This document shows, piece by piece, positions 7,549 to 14,189 of a DNA stretch of 14,349 nt. Under the pieces are notes generated by a model. That model saw only the letters and a program-made list of their open reading frames with translations. It made no database searches and was not told where the DNA came from. Origin of the DNA: Oribacterium sp. UBA6992 (GTDB lineage: Bacteria > Bacillota > Clostridia > Lachnospirales > Lachnospiraceae); NCBI GenBank assembly GCA_002449915.1, contig DJXY01000217.1, positions 1 to 14,349 of the forward strand, in the 5' to 3' direction. Made by a program: the position numbers and the translations under genes. Position 1 is the first letter of the stretch. Every line of letters starts with the position of its first letter.

Positions 7549-9111
7549 TTACATTAATTCCGCAAACAGACGCAGAAATAGATCCAGAAGTCGTCTGCCG
7601 TTGCTGCGCTCAGAACGGTAATATGCCGTCACCTCACGGCATTCTGTAAACATCTGATCAAAGTCCTCCTTCATCTTATGGACAGCATCGCAGTCATAGA
7701 GGAAGCAGCCATTCTCAAAATGATGGTAAAGACTGCGGTAATCCAGGTTGATGGTTCCGCAGGTTGCCATTTTATCATCTGCGATGCTCATCTTGGCATG
7801 GCAGAACCCGGGCGTCCACTCATAGATACGGACACCGTTTCGTACCAGTCCATTGTAGAAGGAGCGTGTCACACGATATACCAGCTTCTTATCCGGGATT
7901 CCCGGTGTGATAATCCTGACATCCACGCCTCTTTTAGCTGCAAGCCCAAGCGCATGATTCATCTCATCTGTAATAATCAGATACGGAGTGATGAAATAGC
8001 AATAGCGGTCTGCCTTGTCAGCCATGCTGATATAAACATTCTCACCCACATGCTCATCATCCATCGGACTGTCCGCATATGGCTGTACAAAACCATGCTG
8101 CGCCGCATGATAATCATACTGTGTAATAAATCTTGCCGCATTAGGATCATCCTTATCCGTATCCCGAACGGCATTCCACATTTCCAGGAATGTAAGCGTG
8201 AGGCTTTGCACCGCATCTCCTTCAAGACGTATGCCCGTATCCTTCCACATACCATACGGATGTGTCAGATTAAAATATTCATTTGCAAGATTATACCCAC
8301 CGGTAAATCCGATCTTATTGTCGATCACTGTGATTTTACGGTGATCTCTGTTATTAAGGAAAATATTAAGACCCGGTGCAAAGGGATTAAACACCCGGCA
8401 CTGGATTCCAAGACGCTCCATCTTCTTGGTAAAATCCGTATTGATAAATCCGATGGATCCCATGTCATCATAAAAGACCCGTACCTCGACCCCTGCATGT
8501 ACTCGGTCCACCAGAACCTCCTCAATCCGGCGCCAGGATTCCTTATCCTCTATGGCATGGTACTCCATAAAAATAAACTGCTCCGCACGTTTCAGGTCTC
8601 TCAGCTGCGCCTCAAGCCCATCTGCCGCATCATTATAATAGGTAACATCCGTATTCTGCCACACCGGATAGTGGGCATAATGATTGATATAATCAGCAAT
8701 TGCGCCTGCATCCGGATCTCTCTGCTCGAGTGCCTCCAAGGTTTCCTTCCTGCCATGTAAAACCGGAAACAGCAGCGCATCAATTTTCTCATACCGATTC
8801 CGCATTTTTCTTGTGGATCCATTGAGTCCGATCAGAAAATACAGGGTAATACCAAGCACAGGCGCCGCCATGATTAAGATGATCCAGGGCATCTTCATCG
8901 CGGAGGTTTTATGCTGTCCGTAGATCACCAGCACAAGAAGCAATCCTACAATAAACGTAATCAGCCGAAACCAGCGGAAATACTGGTTAAGGCGGAAGAA
9001 AAACAAAACCAGAAGTCCAATCTCCAGCACCAGCGAAAGAACCACAAACGCCATCCGCAGCACACCATTTTTACCAGCTGCCTTGTGTTCCATCGTTTCC
9101 TTTTGCTTCAT
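7549..9111 (-). CDS. cls: Cardiolipin synthase (phospholipase D family), copy 2, complete
   Basis: Membrane enzyme making cardiolipin from phosphatidylglycerol. The 520-residue translation has a short basic N-terminus, two or three hydrophobic segments (18-40, 46-66, 74-95) and two PLD domains. The first HKD motif is His257-x-Lys259-x4-Asp264 (DHRKITVID) and the second is His438-x-Lys440-x4-Asp445 (CHAKMSIAD); both are intact. Length is normal for the family. The start ATG 9111 has GAGGAG six bases upstream. It is a close paralogue of the partial copy at 1-773, sharing FIFMEYHAIED, GFIN and CRVFNP. It stands alone, with a plausible promoter at 9157-9185, and is the convergent neighbour of mutY. 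Why two copies are kept is not shown by the sequence; in other bacteria paralogues differ in expression conditions. Confidence 0.96.
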   Translation of the reverse strand: MKQKETMEHKAAGKNGVLRMAFVVLSLVLEIGLLVLFFFRLNQYFRWFRLITFIVGLLLVLVIYGQHKTSAMKMPWIILIMAAPVLGITLYFLIGLNGSTRKMRNRYEKIDALLFPVLHGRKETLEALEQRDPDAGAIADYINHYAHYPVWQNTDVTYYNDAADGLEAQLRDLKRAEQFIFMEYHAIEDKESWRRIEEVLVDRVHAGVEVRVFYDDMGSIGFINTDFTKKMERLGIQCRVFNPFAPGLNIFLNNRDHRKITVIDNKIGFTGGYNLANEYFNLTHPYGMWKDTGIRLEGDAVQSLTLTFLEMWNAVRDTDKDDPNAARFITQYDYHAAQHGFVQPYADSPMDDEHVGENVYISMADKADRYCYFITPYLIITDEMNHALGLAAKRGVDVRIITPGIPDKKLVYRVTRSFYNGLVRNGVRIYEWTPGFCHAKMSIADDKMATCGTINLDYRSLYHHFENGCFLYDCDAVHKMKEDFDQMFTECREVTAYYRSERSNGRRLLDLFLRLFAELM

Positions 9112-9156
9112 ATCCGTCTCCTCTGTAAGGTCTCATTATCCTTGTGATACTCCATT

Positions 9157-9185
9157 ATCATATCACTTAGCCGTCCTGATTTCAC
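9157..9185 (-). promoter_or_regulatory. Possible promoter of cls copy 2
   Basis: Minus strand: GTGAAA (9180-9185), a 17-base spacer and TATGAT (9157-9162). This gives a leader of about 40 bases. Farther upstream, a 6-bp inverted repeat GTGCAA / TTGCAC (9221-9226 and 9239-9244) may be an operator. A perfect GC-rich 6-bp hairpin, GTGCCC GCC GGGCAC (9310-9324), lies between this region and the ncRNA terminator. No gene is seen in 9112-9326. Confidence 0.4.
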
Positions 9186-9326
9186 TTCATTTTCAAAAGC
9201 TCATACCCGCTCCGACTCATGTGCAAACGCATCGCCACTTGCACTGTCCAAAAAAGGCGAAGATCTAAAAACCTGACCAAAAACCATAGCGAGTGAAAAG
9301 TAATAGCGCGTGCCCGCCGGGCACAC

Positions 9327-9363
9327 AAAAAAAGAGGTACCTGCTTTCACCAGATACCTCTTT
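9327..9363 (-). terminator. Very strong intrinsic terminator of the structured RNA
   Basis: On the minus strand AAAGAGGTATCTG pairs with CAGGTACCTCTTT over 13 consecutive positions (one G-T wobble) around the loop GTGAAAG. The stem's last three Ts run into four more (TTTTTTT). It points away from the helicase gene, which ends 640 bases upstream, and closes the ncRNA at 9327-9858. Confidence 0.9.
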
Positions 9364-9397
9364 GAGCGCTTACTTCATTAAATTACACTATCTAGTA

Positions 9398-9417
9398 CTT
9401 CGGTTTGTACCTTCTTT
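9398..9417 (-). repeat. Loop repeat B inside the candidate ncRNA
   Basis: In RNA sense GAAAGAAGGUACAAACCGAAG, displayed in the loop of the hairpin 9390-9424. It matches repeat A (9484-9504) except for one base change and one extra A. A third partial copy with an insertion (CAGAAAG, UAUG, AGGUACAAA) is at 9744-9766. Confidence 0.7.
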
Positions 9418-9483
9418 CGTAGATTTTGTGGATTTTTAAATGAAATCCTGCTTAAGTCTCTATTCAGTTGTCTCTACTCAGAA

Positions 9484-9504
9484 CTTTGGTTTGTACCTCT
9501 TTCT
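9484..9504 (-). repeat. Loop repeat A inside the candidate ncRNA
   Basis: In RNA sense AGAAAGAGGUACAAACCAAAG, displayed in the loop of the hairpin 9473-9509. GGU and ACC could form a small inner stem around ACAA. The supporting stem differs in sequence from that of repeat B while the loop is kept, which argues for a function of the loop rather than simple duplication. Confidence 0.7.
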
Positions 9505-9864
9505 GTAGATTTCTATTTATATTTCAGATACCTTCTTTACGATATTATCGATAAATAGATTATTTCTTTTCACCGGTCTTTTCTAATATCCCCAACTCAC
9601 CAGCTTTGAGAAATAATCTGAAGATTCACTTCTTATCTCGATCGATCTCTGGATGAATTGACGGTTCACCAGAATCTCACATTTGTATTTTTCTCTTATC
9701 TGGCAGTGAGGATATTAACGACTGAATCTGTTGGAATCATCGCTTTGTACCTCATACTTTCTGCAGTTTAGTTTCGCAGGTACTTCCCCTGCACTTTGTC
9801 TCTGTTTTTGTTCATCTTTTCTCGTCGGATGAACTTCCATCGACTTATTTTTCTTGACACCTTT

Positions 9865-9892
9865 ATGATATCACGAAAGAGATAATTTACAA
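9865..9892 (-). promoter_or_regulatory. Promoter of the candidate ncRNA, with AT-rich upstream element
   Basis: Minus strand: -35 TTGTAA (9887-9892), a 16-base spacer and -10 TATCAT (9865-9870). Upstream, 9904-9924 is a pure A/T palindrome (9-bp arms, 3-base centre), about where an UP element would sit. It may also serve as a weak end for helicase transcripts. The predicted start is near 9858. Confidence 0.6.
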
Positions 9893-10002
9893 GTGTTTTT
9901 GGTAAATAAAAATTATTTTTATTTTGTTCTATTTTGTCCTTCTGTTACCTTCTTCTGTAACCTTCCAATGCGCTTCTACACGATGCAATCCCATCCTGGC
10001 AG

Positions 10003-11376
10003 TCATGCGGTTTTCTTTTGCGATGATTTCTGTATGGGTTTTGAAGCTCTGCTCTGGAAATGTTTTCCGCCATCGACAGACTGCCTTAGAGACGCCTTTT
10101 TATGCCGGAATCGCGGCTTTTCCGCTTTGCTTCCACGCGGCATTGCCATTCTGTCCGATCCCGGACGCTCTCCATGAACTTTACTTACTTTTTTACTTAC
10201 GTTTCTTCTGCCTCTTAAGGGTTTTGCTGCCGGTTCCGCCTTTTTCTTCCTCTCCAACGCGACAGACCACTCCGTCTCTATCTCGGGGATCTCCCTGCGT
10301 GTCAGTCTCTCAATATCATAAAGTCTCTCCATCTCATCCTCGCAGCAAAGTGTGATCGCTTCACCTTCCGCTCCGGCTCTGCCGGCACGTCCGATTCTGT
10401 GAATATATGACTCTGCTTCCTCCGGCAGATCATAATTAAACACATGCGTGATTTTTGGGATATCTATGCCACGAGACGCCACATCTGTTGCTACCAGCAC
10501 CTTAATCTTGCCGGACCGGAAATGCTCAAGAGCATTCTGGCGCTGTCCCTGCGTCTTGTCTCCATGAATCGCAACAGATTCAATCCCCTGCTTTTTAAGC
10601 TCCCGCACCAGACGATCCGCTCCATGCTTGGTTCTTGTAAAAACAATGGATTTTTTTACATCCTCCTGCCGTAAAAAGCTTCCCAGCGCAAGCTTTTTAT
10701 CCGCATGCTCCATGAAGCAGATTTTCTGCAGAACAGTATCTGCCGGACTGGATACCGGAGCGGTTTCAATGCGGACTGGATCCTTTAAAAGCTCCTCTGC
10801 CAGCTTCTCAATTTCCTTTGGCATCGTAGCAGAAAACATAACCGTCTGGCGTTTTTCTGGCACCTGCTTCACAATTTTCCGGATGTCTGTGATAAATCCC
10901 ATATCCAGCATACGATCGGCTTCGTCCAGTACAAGCGTATTAATATTCTCCAATGACACAATACCCTGCCCCATGTAATCCATAAGACGTCCCGGTGTTG
11001 CCACAAGGATATCGCATCCATTGGCGAGCGCCGCAAGCTGCGGTCCCTGCTTTGCGCCTCCATAGATGCAAACCGTACGCAGCTTAAGGTATCTGCCATA
11101 ACGTTTAAAGTTTTCCAGGATCTGAATGGCAAGCTCTCTCGTCGGAGTCAAAACCAGCGCACGGATTTCGGAAGGGCGCTTTACCTCCAGCTTGTTAAGA
11201 ATCGGCAGTGCAAATGCAGCTGTTTTTCCGGTGCCCGTCTGTGCCGTCGCAATCATATCTCTCCCTGCCAGCATCTCCGGGATCGCTTTTTCCTGTATCG
11301 AGGACGGCTCCTTATATCCGGCCTTTGCCACCGCACTAAGAATGTCTCTCTGTAAACCTAGTTCTTGAAATGTCAT
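10003..11376 (-). CDS. DEAD-box ATP-dependent RNA helicase (RhlE/CshA-like)
   Basis: DEAD-box helicases unwind short RNA duplexes with ATP and act in ribosome assembly, mRNA decay and cold adaptation. The 457-residue translation has all motifs in order: Q motif (GYKEPSSIQ, 20-28), Walker A AQTGTGKT (45-52), PTRELA (78-83), TPGR (127-130), DEAD (151-154), SAT (182-184), ATDVASRGIDI (296-306) and HRIGRAGR (326-333). After about residue 370 comes a basic, low-complexity tail rich in Lys, Arg and Ser, typical for RNA contact. The start ATG 11376 has AGGAG 11 bases upstream. The leader contains an intrinsic terminator directly before the ribosome binding site. Downstream lies the candidate structured RNA, with only a weak AT palindrome between. 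The exact orthologue (rhlE, cshA, deaD) cannot be decided from motifs, so no symbol is given. Confidence 0.96.
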   Translation of the reverse strand: MTFQELGLQRDILSAVAKAGYKEPSSIQEKAIPEMLAGRDMIATAQTGTGKTAAFALPILNKLEVKRPSEIRALVLTPTRELAIQILENFKRYGRYLKLRTVCIYGGAKQGPQLAALANGCDILVATPGRLMDYMGQGIVSLENINTLVLDEADRMLDMGFITDIRKIVKQVPEKRQTVMFSATMPKEIEKLAEELLKDPVRIETAPVSSPADTVLQKICFMEHADKKLALGSFLRQEDVKKSIVFTRTKHGADRLVRELKKQGIESVAIHGDKTQGQRQNALEHFRSGKIKVLVATDVASRGIDIPKITHVFNYDLPEEAESYIHRIGRAGRAGAEGEAITLCCEDEMERLYDIERLTRREIPEIETEWSVALERKKKAEPAAKPLRGRRNVSKKVSKVHGERPGSDRMAMPRGSKAEKPRFRHKKASLRQSVDGGKHFQSRASKPIQKSSQKKTA

Positions 11377-11393
11377 ATAGCAATATTCTCCTA

Positions 11394-11426
11394 CAAAAAA
11401 GCTGACCAGGGTTTCCTGATCAGCTT
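11394..11426 (-). terminator. Intrinsic terminator in the helicase leader (possible attenuator)
   Basis: Minus strand: AAGCTGA pairs with TCAGCTT, then one A-C mismatch, then CAGG pairs with CCTG around a 4-base loop. TTTTTT ends at 11395. The helicase ribosome binding site (AGGAG, 11388-11392) begins three bases later. No promoter fits between the U-tract and the start codon, so helicase mRNA must read through this hairpin. Alternatively it ends the upstream dehydratase transcript, but that does not remove the constraint. Confidence 0.8.
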
Positions 11427-11454
11427 AAAAATCTTCATCAAAAAATACTTGAGT

Positions 11455-11463
11455 ATCTTAACA
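11455..11463 (-). promoter_or_regulatory. Possible extended -10 promoter of the helicase gene
   Basis: Minus strand TGT-TAAGAT: an extended -10 with no good -35 at 17 bases. The start would be near 11448, giving a leader of about 72 bases containing the 11394-11426 terminator. The small dyad ATACT TG AGTAT (11445-11456) overlaps the start and could be an operator. Confidence 0.35.
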
Positions 11464-11490
11464 CAGAATTTTCAAAAAAGATATGTATAT

Positions 11491-11513
11491 TAAAAAAACA
11501 AGAGCTTCCTTAT
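11491..11513 (-). terminator. Weak terminator after the dehydratase gene
   Basis: Minus strand: ATAAG pairs with CTTGT (one wobble) around GAAGCT, and T7 begins at the end of the stem. It lies about 17 bases after the stop codon. The stem is weak, but the T-run is good. Confidence 0.4.
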
Positions 11514-11529
11514 GTTTTAAAACACGTTA

Positions 11530-12678
11530 TTACCAGTCCTTTACCGAGCCGTCAAAATACCGGAAAGCGGTATTGCTACCCCGCTCCTTTGCCGGATACA
11601 ACTCCTCTGCGTCATCTGCCAGTTCCACACCGATGCCGGGTGCCTCGGGAATCTCCATAAAGCCATCCTTAAAGCGGAGCGGTTCCTTCACCATCCGATC
11701 CTCTGCTCCATTCAGACAGAAACCAGGAAGTTCCTGGATCCCGAGATTTGGAATAGACGCACAAATCTGGAGGCAGGCTGCTGTAGACACCGGCCCGAGC
11801 GGATTATGCGGGATAATCAGTACATCGCTTGCTTCGGCGATAGCCGCAACCTTTTTCGCCGCTGTAATCCCACCCATAGCACAGACATCCGGACGCAGAT
11901 ACTGTGCAGCATTTCTGCGGATCACCTGCTCATATTCCTTTATGTTAATAAAGCGTTCACCTGTTGCAACTGGCACGGAGATCTTGGAAGCCACAAGAGC
12001 CATGGTATCCACATTGTCCGGCGTCACCGGATCCTCCAGTACCATCGGACGATACCTGGAAACCTCTGTTCCAAAAGCAATGGCCTCCGGCACTGTCATG
12101 CCGCGGTGATTTTCAAGGATAAAATCGAAATGCGCACCTACTGCTTCCCGGATAACCCTTACCTTCTCAAGCTCATCCTCCACTCTGCCGGAAAAGAACT
12201 CATCAAATCCGTTATTAGCAGATTTCTGCGGACCATTGACAAAAATTTTAGCGGCATTAAAGCCTTGATCCTGCAGCTTTTTATACTCATCTATCAGTAC
12301 ATTGAGATCTGTACTGTGCTTCATTACAGACGCATAGCAGCGTACCTTGTTTCTGGTTTTACCACCAAGAAGCTGATACACCGGTACCCCCAGCGCCTTA
12401 CCTTTAATATCCCAGCAGGCAATATCAATCGCCGAAATGGCACTCATAATTACGGATCCACGGAAATAAACGGCTCGGTACAGATTCTGACCGATATCTT
12501 CAATATTAAAAGGATCCTTACCAATCAGATATGGAGTGAACTTTCGGATCGCATCCGCTGTGGAGCTTAAAAATCCCCAGTTTCCGGCTTCGCCCAAGCC
12601 TTTGATCCCGGCATCCGTATAGATTTCCACAAAAAGATAATGCTTGGCAAATCTGAGCTTTACATCTGTAATTTTCAT
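11530..12678 (-). CDS. Enolase-superfamily sugar-acid dehydratase (D-galactonate dehydratase-like)
   Basis: Members of the mandelate racemase/muconate lactonizing group abstract a proton next to a carboxylate with help of Mg2+; the closest known type is D-galactonate dehydratase, which makes 2-keto-3-deoxy acids. The 382-residue translation has the N-terminal capping domain and a barrel with ENHRG (189-193), LEDP (214-217), GER (240-242), RPDVCAMGG (262-270) and PHNPLGP (290-296). Relative to the E. coli DgoD residues as I recall them (183, 185, 209, 235, 258, 285), every position is shifted by exactly six: Glu189, His191, Glu215, Glu241, Asp264, His291. The first metal ligand is thus Glu instead of Asp. 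The start ATG 12678 has AAGGA eight bases upstream; the longer frame lacks this. Substrate is not proven. A permease stump lies directly upstream and an AraC-type regulator is divergent. Confidence 0.88.
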   Translation of the reverse strand: MKITDVKLRFAKHYLFVEIYTDAGIKGLGEAGNWGFLSSTADAIRKFTPYLIGKDPFNIEDIGQNLYRAVYFRGSVIMSAISAIDIACWDIKGKALGVPVYQLLGGKTRNKVRCYASVMKHSTDLNVLIDEYKKLQDQGFNAAKIFVNGPQKSANNGFDEFFSGRVEDELEKVRVIREAVGAHFDFILENHRGMTVPEAIAFGTEVSRYRPMVLEDPVTPDNVDTMALVASKISVPVATGERFINIKEYEQVIRRNAAQYLRPDVCAMGGITAAKKVAAIAEASDVLIIPHNPLGPVSTAACLQICASIPNLGIQELPGFCLNGAEDRMVKEPLRFKDGFMEIPEAPGIGVELADDAEELYPAKERGSNTAFRYFDGSVKDW

Positions 12679-12741
12679 AAATAAAATCCTTTCTGGCAAA
12701 ACAGCCCGCCGAAACATCACGTCTTTCCCGGCTTACATTTC

Positions 12742-12867
12742 TCAGAAACAAGGGAATACAGTCATAGTATAAACGATAACACTGAGCAAAATTGGTATTT
12801 TATTGTGAATGTAGCTGATCAATGTGAGCACAAAGATCACGAGACAAATCATTAGCTGAGTATTCAT
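12742..12867 (-). pseudogene. N-terminal stump of a permease gene (or a 41-residue membrane peptide)
   Basis: The frame begins MNTQLMICLVIFVLTLISY with AGGGGG four bases before ATG 12867. It encodes 41 residues, nearly all hydrophobic, then a stop. The opening resembles the first helix of SLC13/DASS-type anion permeases, which are normally over 400 residues, and a permease would fit before a sugar-acid dehydratase. After the stop only about 60 bases remain before the dehydratase, so the rest is gone, presumably deleted. The alternative is a genuine small membrane protein. The resemblance comes from memory of family N-termini, not a search. A longer reading to 12933 adds 22 residues without a better ribosome binding site. 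Confidence 0.45.
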
Positions 12868-13115
12868 AAAGCCCCCTGTGAATAAATGTTTTCCGAGTGA
12901 TTCCGGTGAATGATGGATACAGGATATCAGCATTTCCTGGAAAAATCGTTGAAAATATTATGGCTGAATGTTTCTCTCTCCTGATTGTTCACTCATTTTA
13001 AGTAATTTAAGACGCACATCCTGCATAATTCATCCAAATATTTTGCCTGTTCTTATCCATAGGAATGGATCATTTTCCAGTCATAATCCTCCACTTTATT
13101 CCTTCGATTTCCTAT
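12868..13115 (+). other. Divergent non-coding region between permease stump and AraC-type gene
   Basis: No gene seen. It holds a 6-bp inverted repeat ATCCAT AGGA ATGGAT (13055-13070). On the minus strand there is a direct repeat of CTTAAA with nine-base spacing near 12998-13012. Either could be a binding site for the divergent AraC-type regulator. I found no convincing promoter for the minus-strand genes. Confidence 0.3.
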
Positions 13116-13143
13116 TTGCTTTAAAAATATTAAGCGTTATAAT
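13116..13143 (+). promoter_or_regulatory. Promoter of the AraC-azlC unit
   Basis: TTGCTT (13116-13121), a 16-base spacer and a perfect TATAAT (13138-13143). The predicted start is near 13150, with a leader of about 90 bases. A CCGG AA CCGG element lies in the leader near 13174-13183. Confidence 0.65.
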
Positions 13144-13241
13144 CGGTACTATTGAAAATTTGCATTCAAATATCCGGAACCGGTAAAAAGTTTGGATTTT
13201 GATAATGATAAAAGGATGATATGTTTTGAAAGGTAAATCCC

Positions 13242-14189
13242 ATGGATCTCATTTACCAACGTGAATGGTCAGAAAGCGACATTTCCGTAAATGCCTATGT
13301 GCATCAGCTCAGAAATTATCGTTATAACTGGCATGAAAATGAATATGAACTGAATATCGTCCTCACCGGCAGTGCGGAATTTGTCCGCGGTAATGATTAT
13401 TTCACCCTGGAAAGCGGAGATATGATCCTGATCAATCCAGGCGTCGGTCATGCTTCCTACAGCCTTATGGATAAAACTGCAGCTCTTGTCATTCACATCC
13501 CACAGGAAGCTTTTAAGCCTTTACTGGAACAAGGTCAAAGCTACCGTTTTATATATGTGACCGATTATAAAAGCCGCAATACATTAACGGCAAAAAAGCT
13601 TCGTTACTACGCAGCCTCCCTGTATCTTTCTCTTGCAAAATTGGACAGACTCAGCGTATTTCGCTCCCGGGCGCTTATCGATCTGATAGCTGCCTTGCTT
13701 GTAGAGGAAGTACCCCAGACAATCTCTTCGTATCATAAGGAGGATGAACTGCATAAGCAGGCAATTCGTATCATGACAAAATATATGCAGGAACATTTTG
13801 CGGAAAAAATCACTCTGGATGATCTTGCATCTCTTACCCAATATAACCGAACGTATATTTCCACGCTCTTTAAGGAAACACTGGGAATACGATTTCATGA
13901 TTATCTGATCCGTCTCCGTATATCCAATGCGCTCTACAGTCTCAAGGATGAGACTCTTACTCTCACTGATGTAGCACTGGACAATGGTTTCCCGGATCTT
14001 AAAAATTTTAACAGCAGATTCCGGGAATTTATGCATATCTCTCCCTCACAGTATCGTGCAGTGATCCGCAGCGATCCTCATGGGTTTCTTATTAACCAGC
14101 GGCACTTTTATCATCCGGAGGATCCGCTTATAGCACCGGTCCTTAAGAGTTATCTGGATATTTTTGCAAAAGGAAAGGATGTATTATGA
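13242..14189 (+). CDS. AraC-family transcriptional regulator with cupin sensor domain
   Basis: AraC-type regulators bind DNA through two helix-turn-helix motifs and sense small molecules through an N-terminal cupin. In this 315-residue protein the cupin spans about residues 15-95 (HENEYELNIVLTGSAEF, ESGDMILINPGVGH). A linker follows to 170. The HTH pair spans 173-275, with ITLDDLASLTQYNRTYISTL (190-209), the second HTH ending DLKNFNSRFREF (252-263), and ISPSQYR (266-272). A further 40 residues follow the usual end of the domain (from DPHGFLINQ on), an extension of unknown role. The start ATG 13242 has AAAGG eight bases upstream. It overlaps azlC by four bases (ATGA), so the two are cotranslated and it probably controls amino acid export. 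It also lies divergent from the dehydratase, which it could regulate as well. The effector is unknown. Confidence 0.93.
   Translation: MDLIYQREWSESDISVNAYVHQLRNYRYNWHENEYELNIVLTGSAEFVRGNDYFTLESGDMILINPGVGHASYSLMDKTAALVIHIPQEAFKPLLEQGQSYRFIYVTDYKSRNTLTAKKLRYYAASLYLSLAKLDRLSVFRSRALIDLIAALLVEEVPQTISSYHKEDELHKQAIRIMTKYMQEHFAEKITLDDLASLTQYNRTYISTLFKETLGIRFHDYLIRLRISNALYSLKDETLTLTDVALDNGFPDLKNFNSRFREFMHISPSQYRAVIRSDPHGFLINQRHFYHPEDPLIAPVLKSYLDIFAKGKDVL

Larger units (their letters stand above)
9327..9858 (-). ncRNA. Candidate large structured non-coding RNA, about 530 nt
   Basis: No reading frame of useful size exists here on either strand. On the minus strand the segment is bounded by a promoter (9865-9892) and a strong terminator (9327-9363). 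I found many helices by eye (plus coordinates): 9810-9816/9828-9834 (7 bp), 9776-9780/9788-9792 (5 bp), 9462-9468/9721-9727 (7 bp, closing), 9584-9603/9700-9717 (15 bp with two bulges), 9557-9566/9610-9619 (10 bp), 9513-9520/9551-9558 (8 bp), 9473-9483/9501-9509 (9 bp with bulge), 9390-9394/9420-9424 (5 bp) and 9430-9435/9443-9448 (6 bp). Most nest coherently; the 10-bp helix would form a pseudoknot with the 15-bp one. Loops are purine-rich. It is not tmRNA, RNase P, SRP RNA or a CRISPR array by visible landmarks. Size and complexity recall ROOL, GOLLD or OLE, but membership is not established. Confidence 0.72.

Noticed and set aside
7678..8760. A 360-residue plus-strand frame opposite cls copy 2
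   Set aside because: Long but antisense to a gene with two intact HKD motifs; its composition (many Ile, His, Cys) is typical of a shadow frame.
9327..9858. CRISPR array as explanation of the repeated GGTACAAA motif
   Set aside because: Only two close copies and one partial one, uneven spacing, each repeat sits in a hairpin loop, and no cas genes are present.
9327..9858. tmRNA, RNase P RNA or group II intron as explanation
   Set aside because: No tRNA-like end with CCA, no tag frame, no conserved RNase P core that I could find, and no domain V-like hairpin or intron-encoded protein.
9893..10355. Plus-strand frames of 94 and 143 residues at the end of the helicase gene
   Set aside because: They overlap the helicase coding region in antisense, have no ribosome binding site and overlap each other.
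11806..12570. 254-residue plus-strand frame opposite the dehydratase
   Set aside because: Antisense to a gene with all enolase-superfamily active-site residues in place; a shadow frame.
12518..12751. 77-residue minus-strand frame overlapping the dehydratase start
   Set aside because: Out of frame with the dehydratase and covers its ribosome binding site; no recognisable features.
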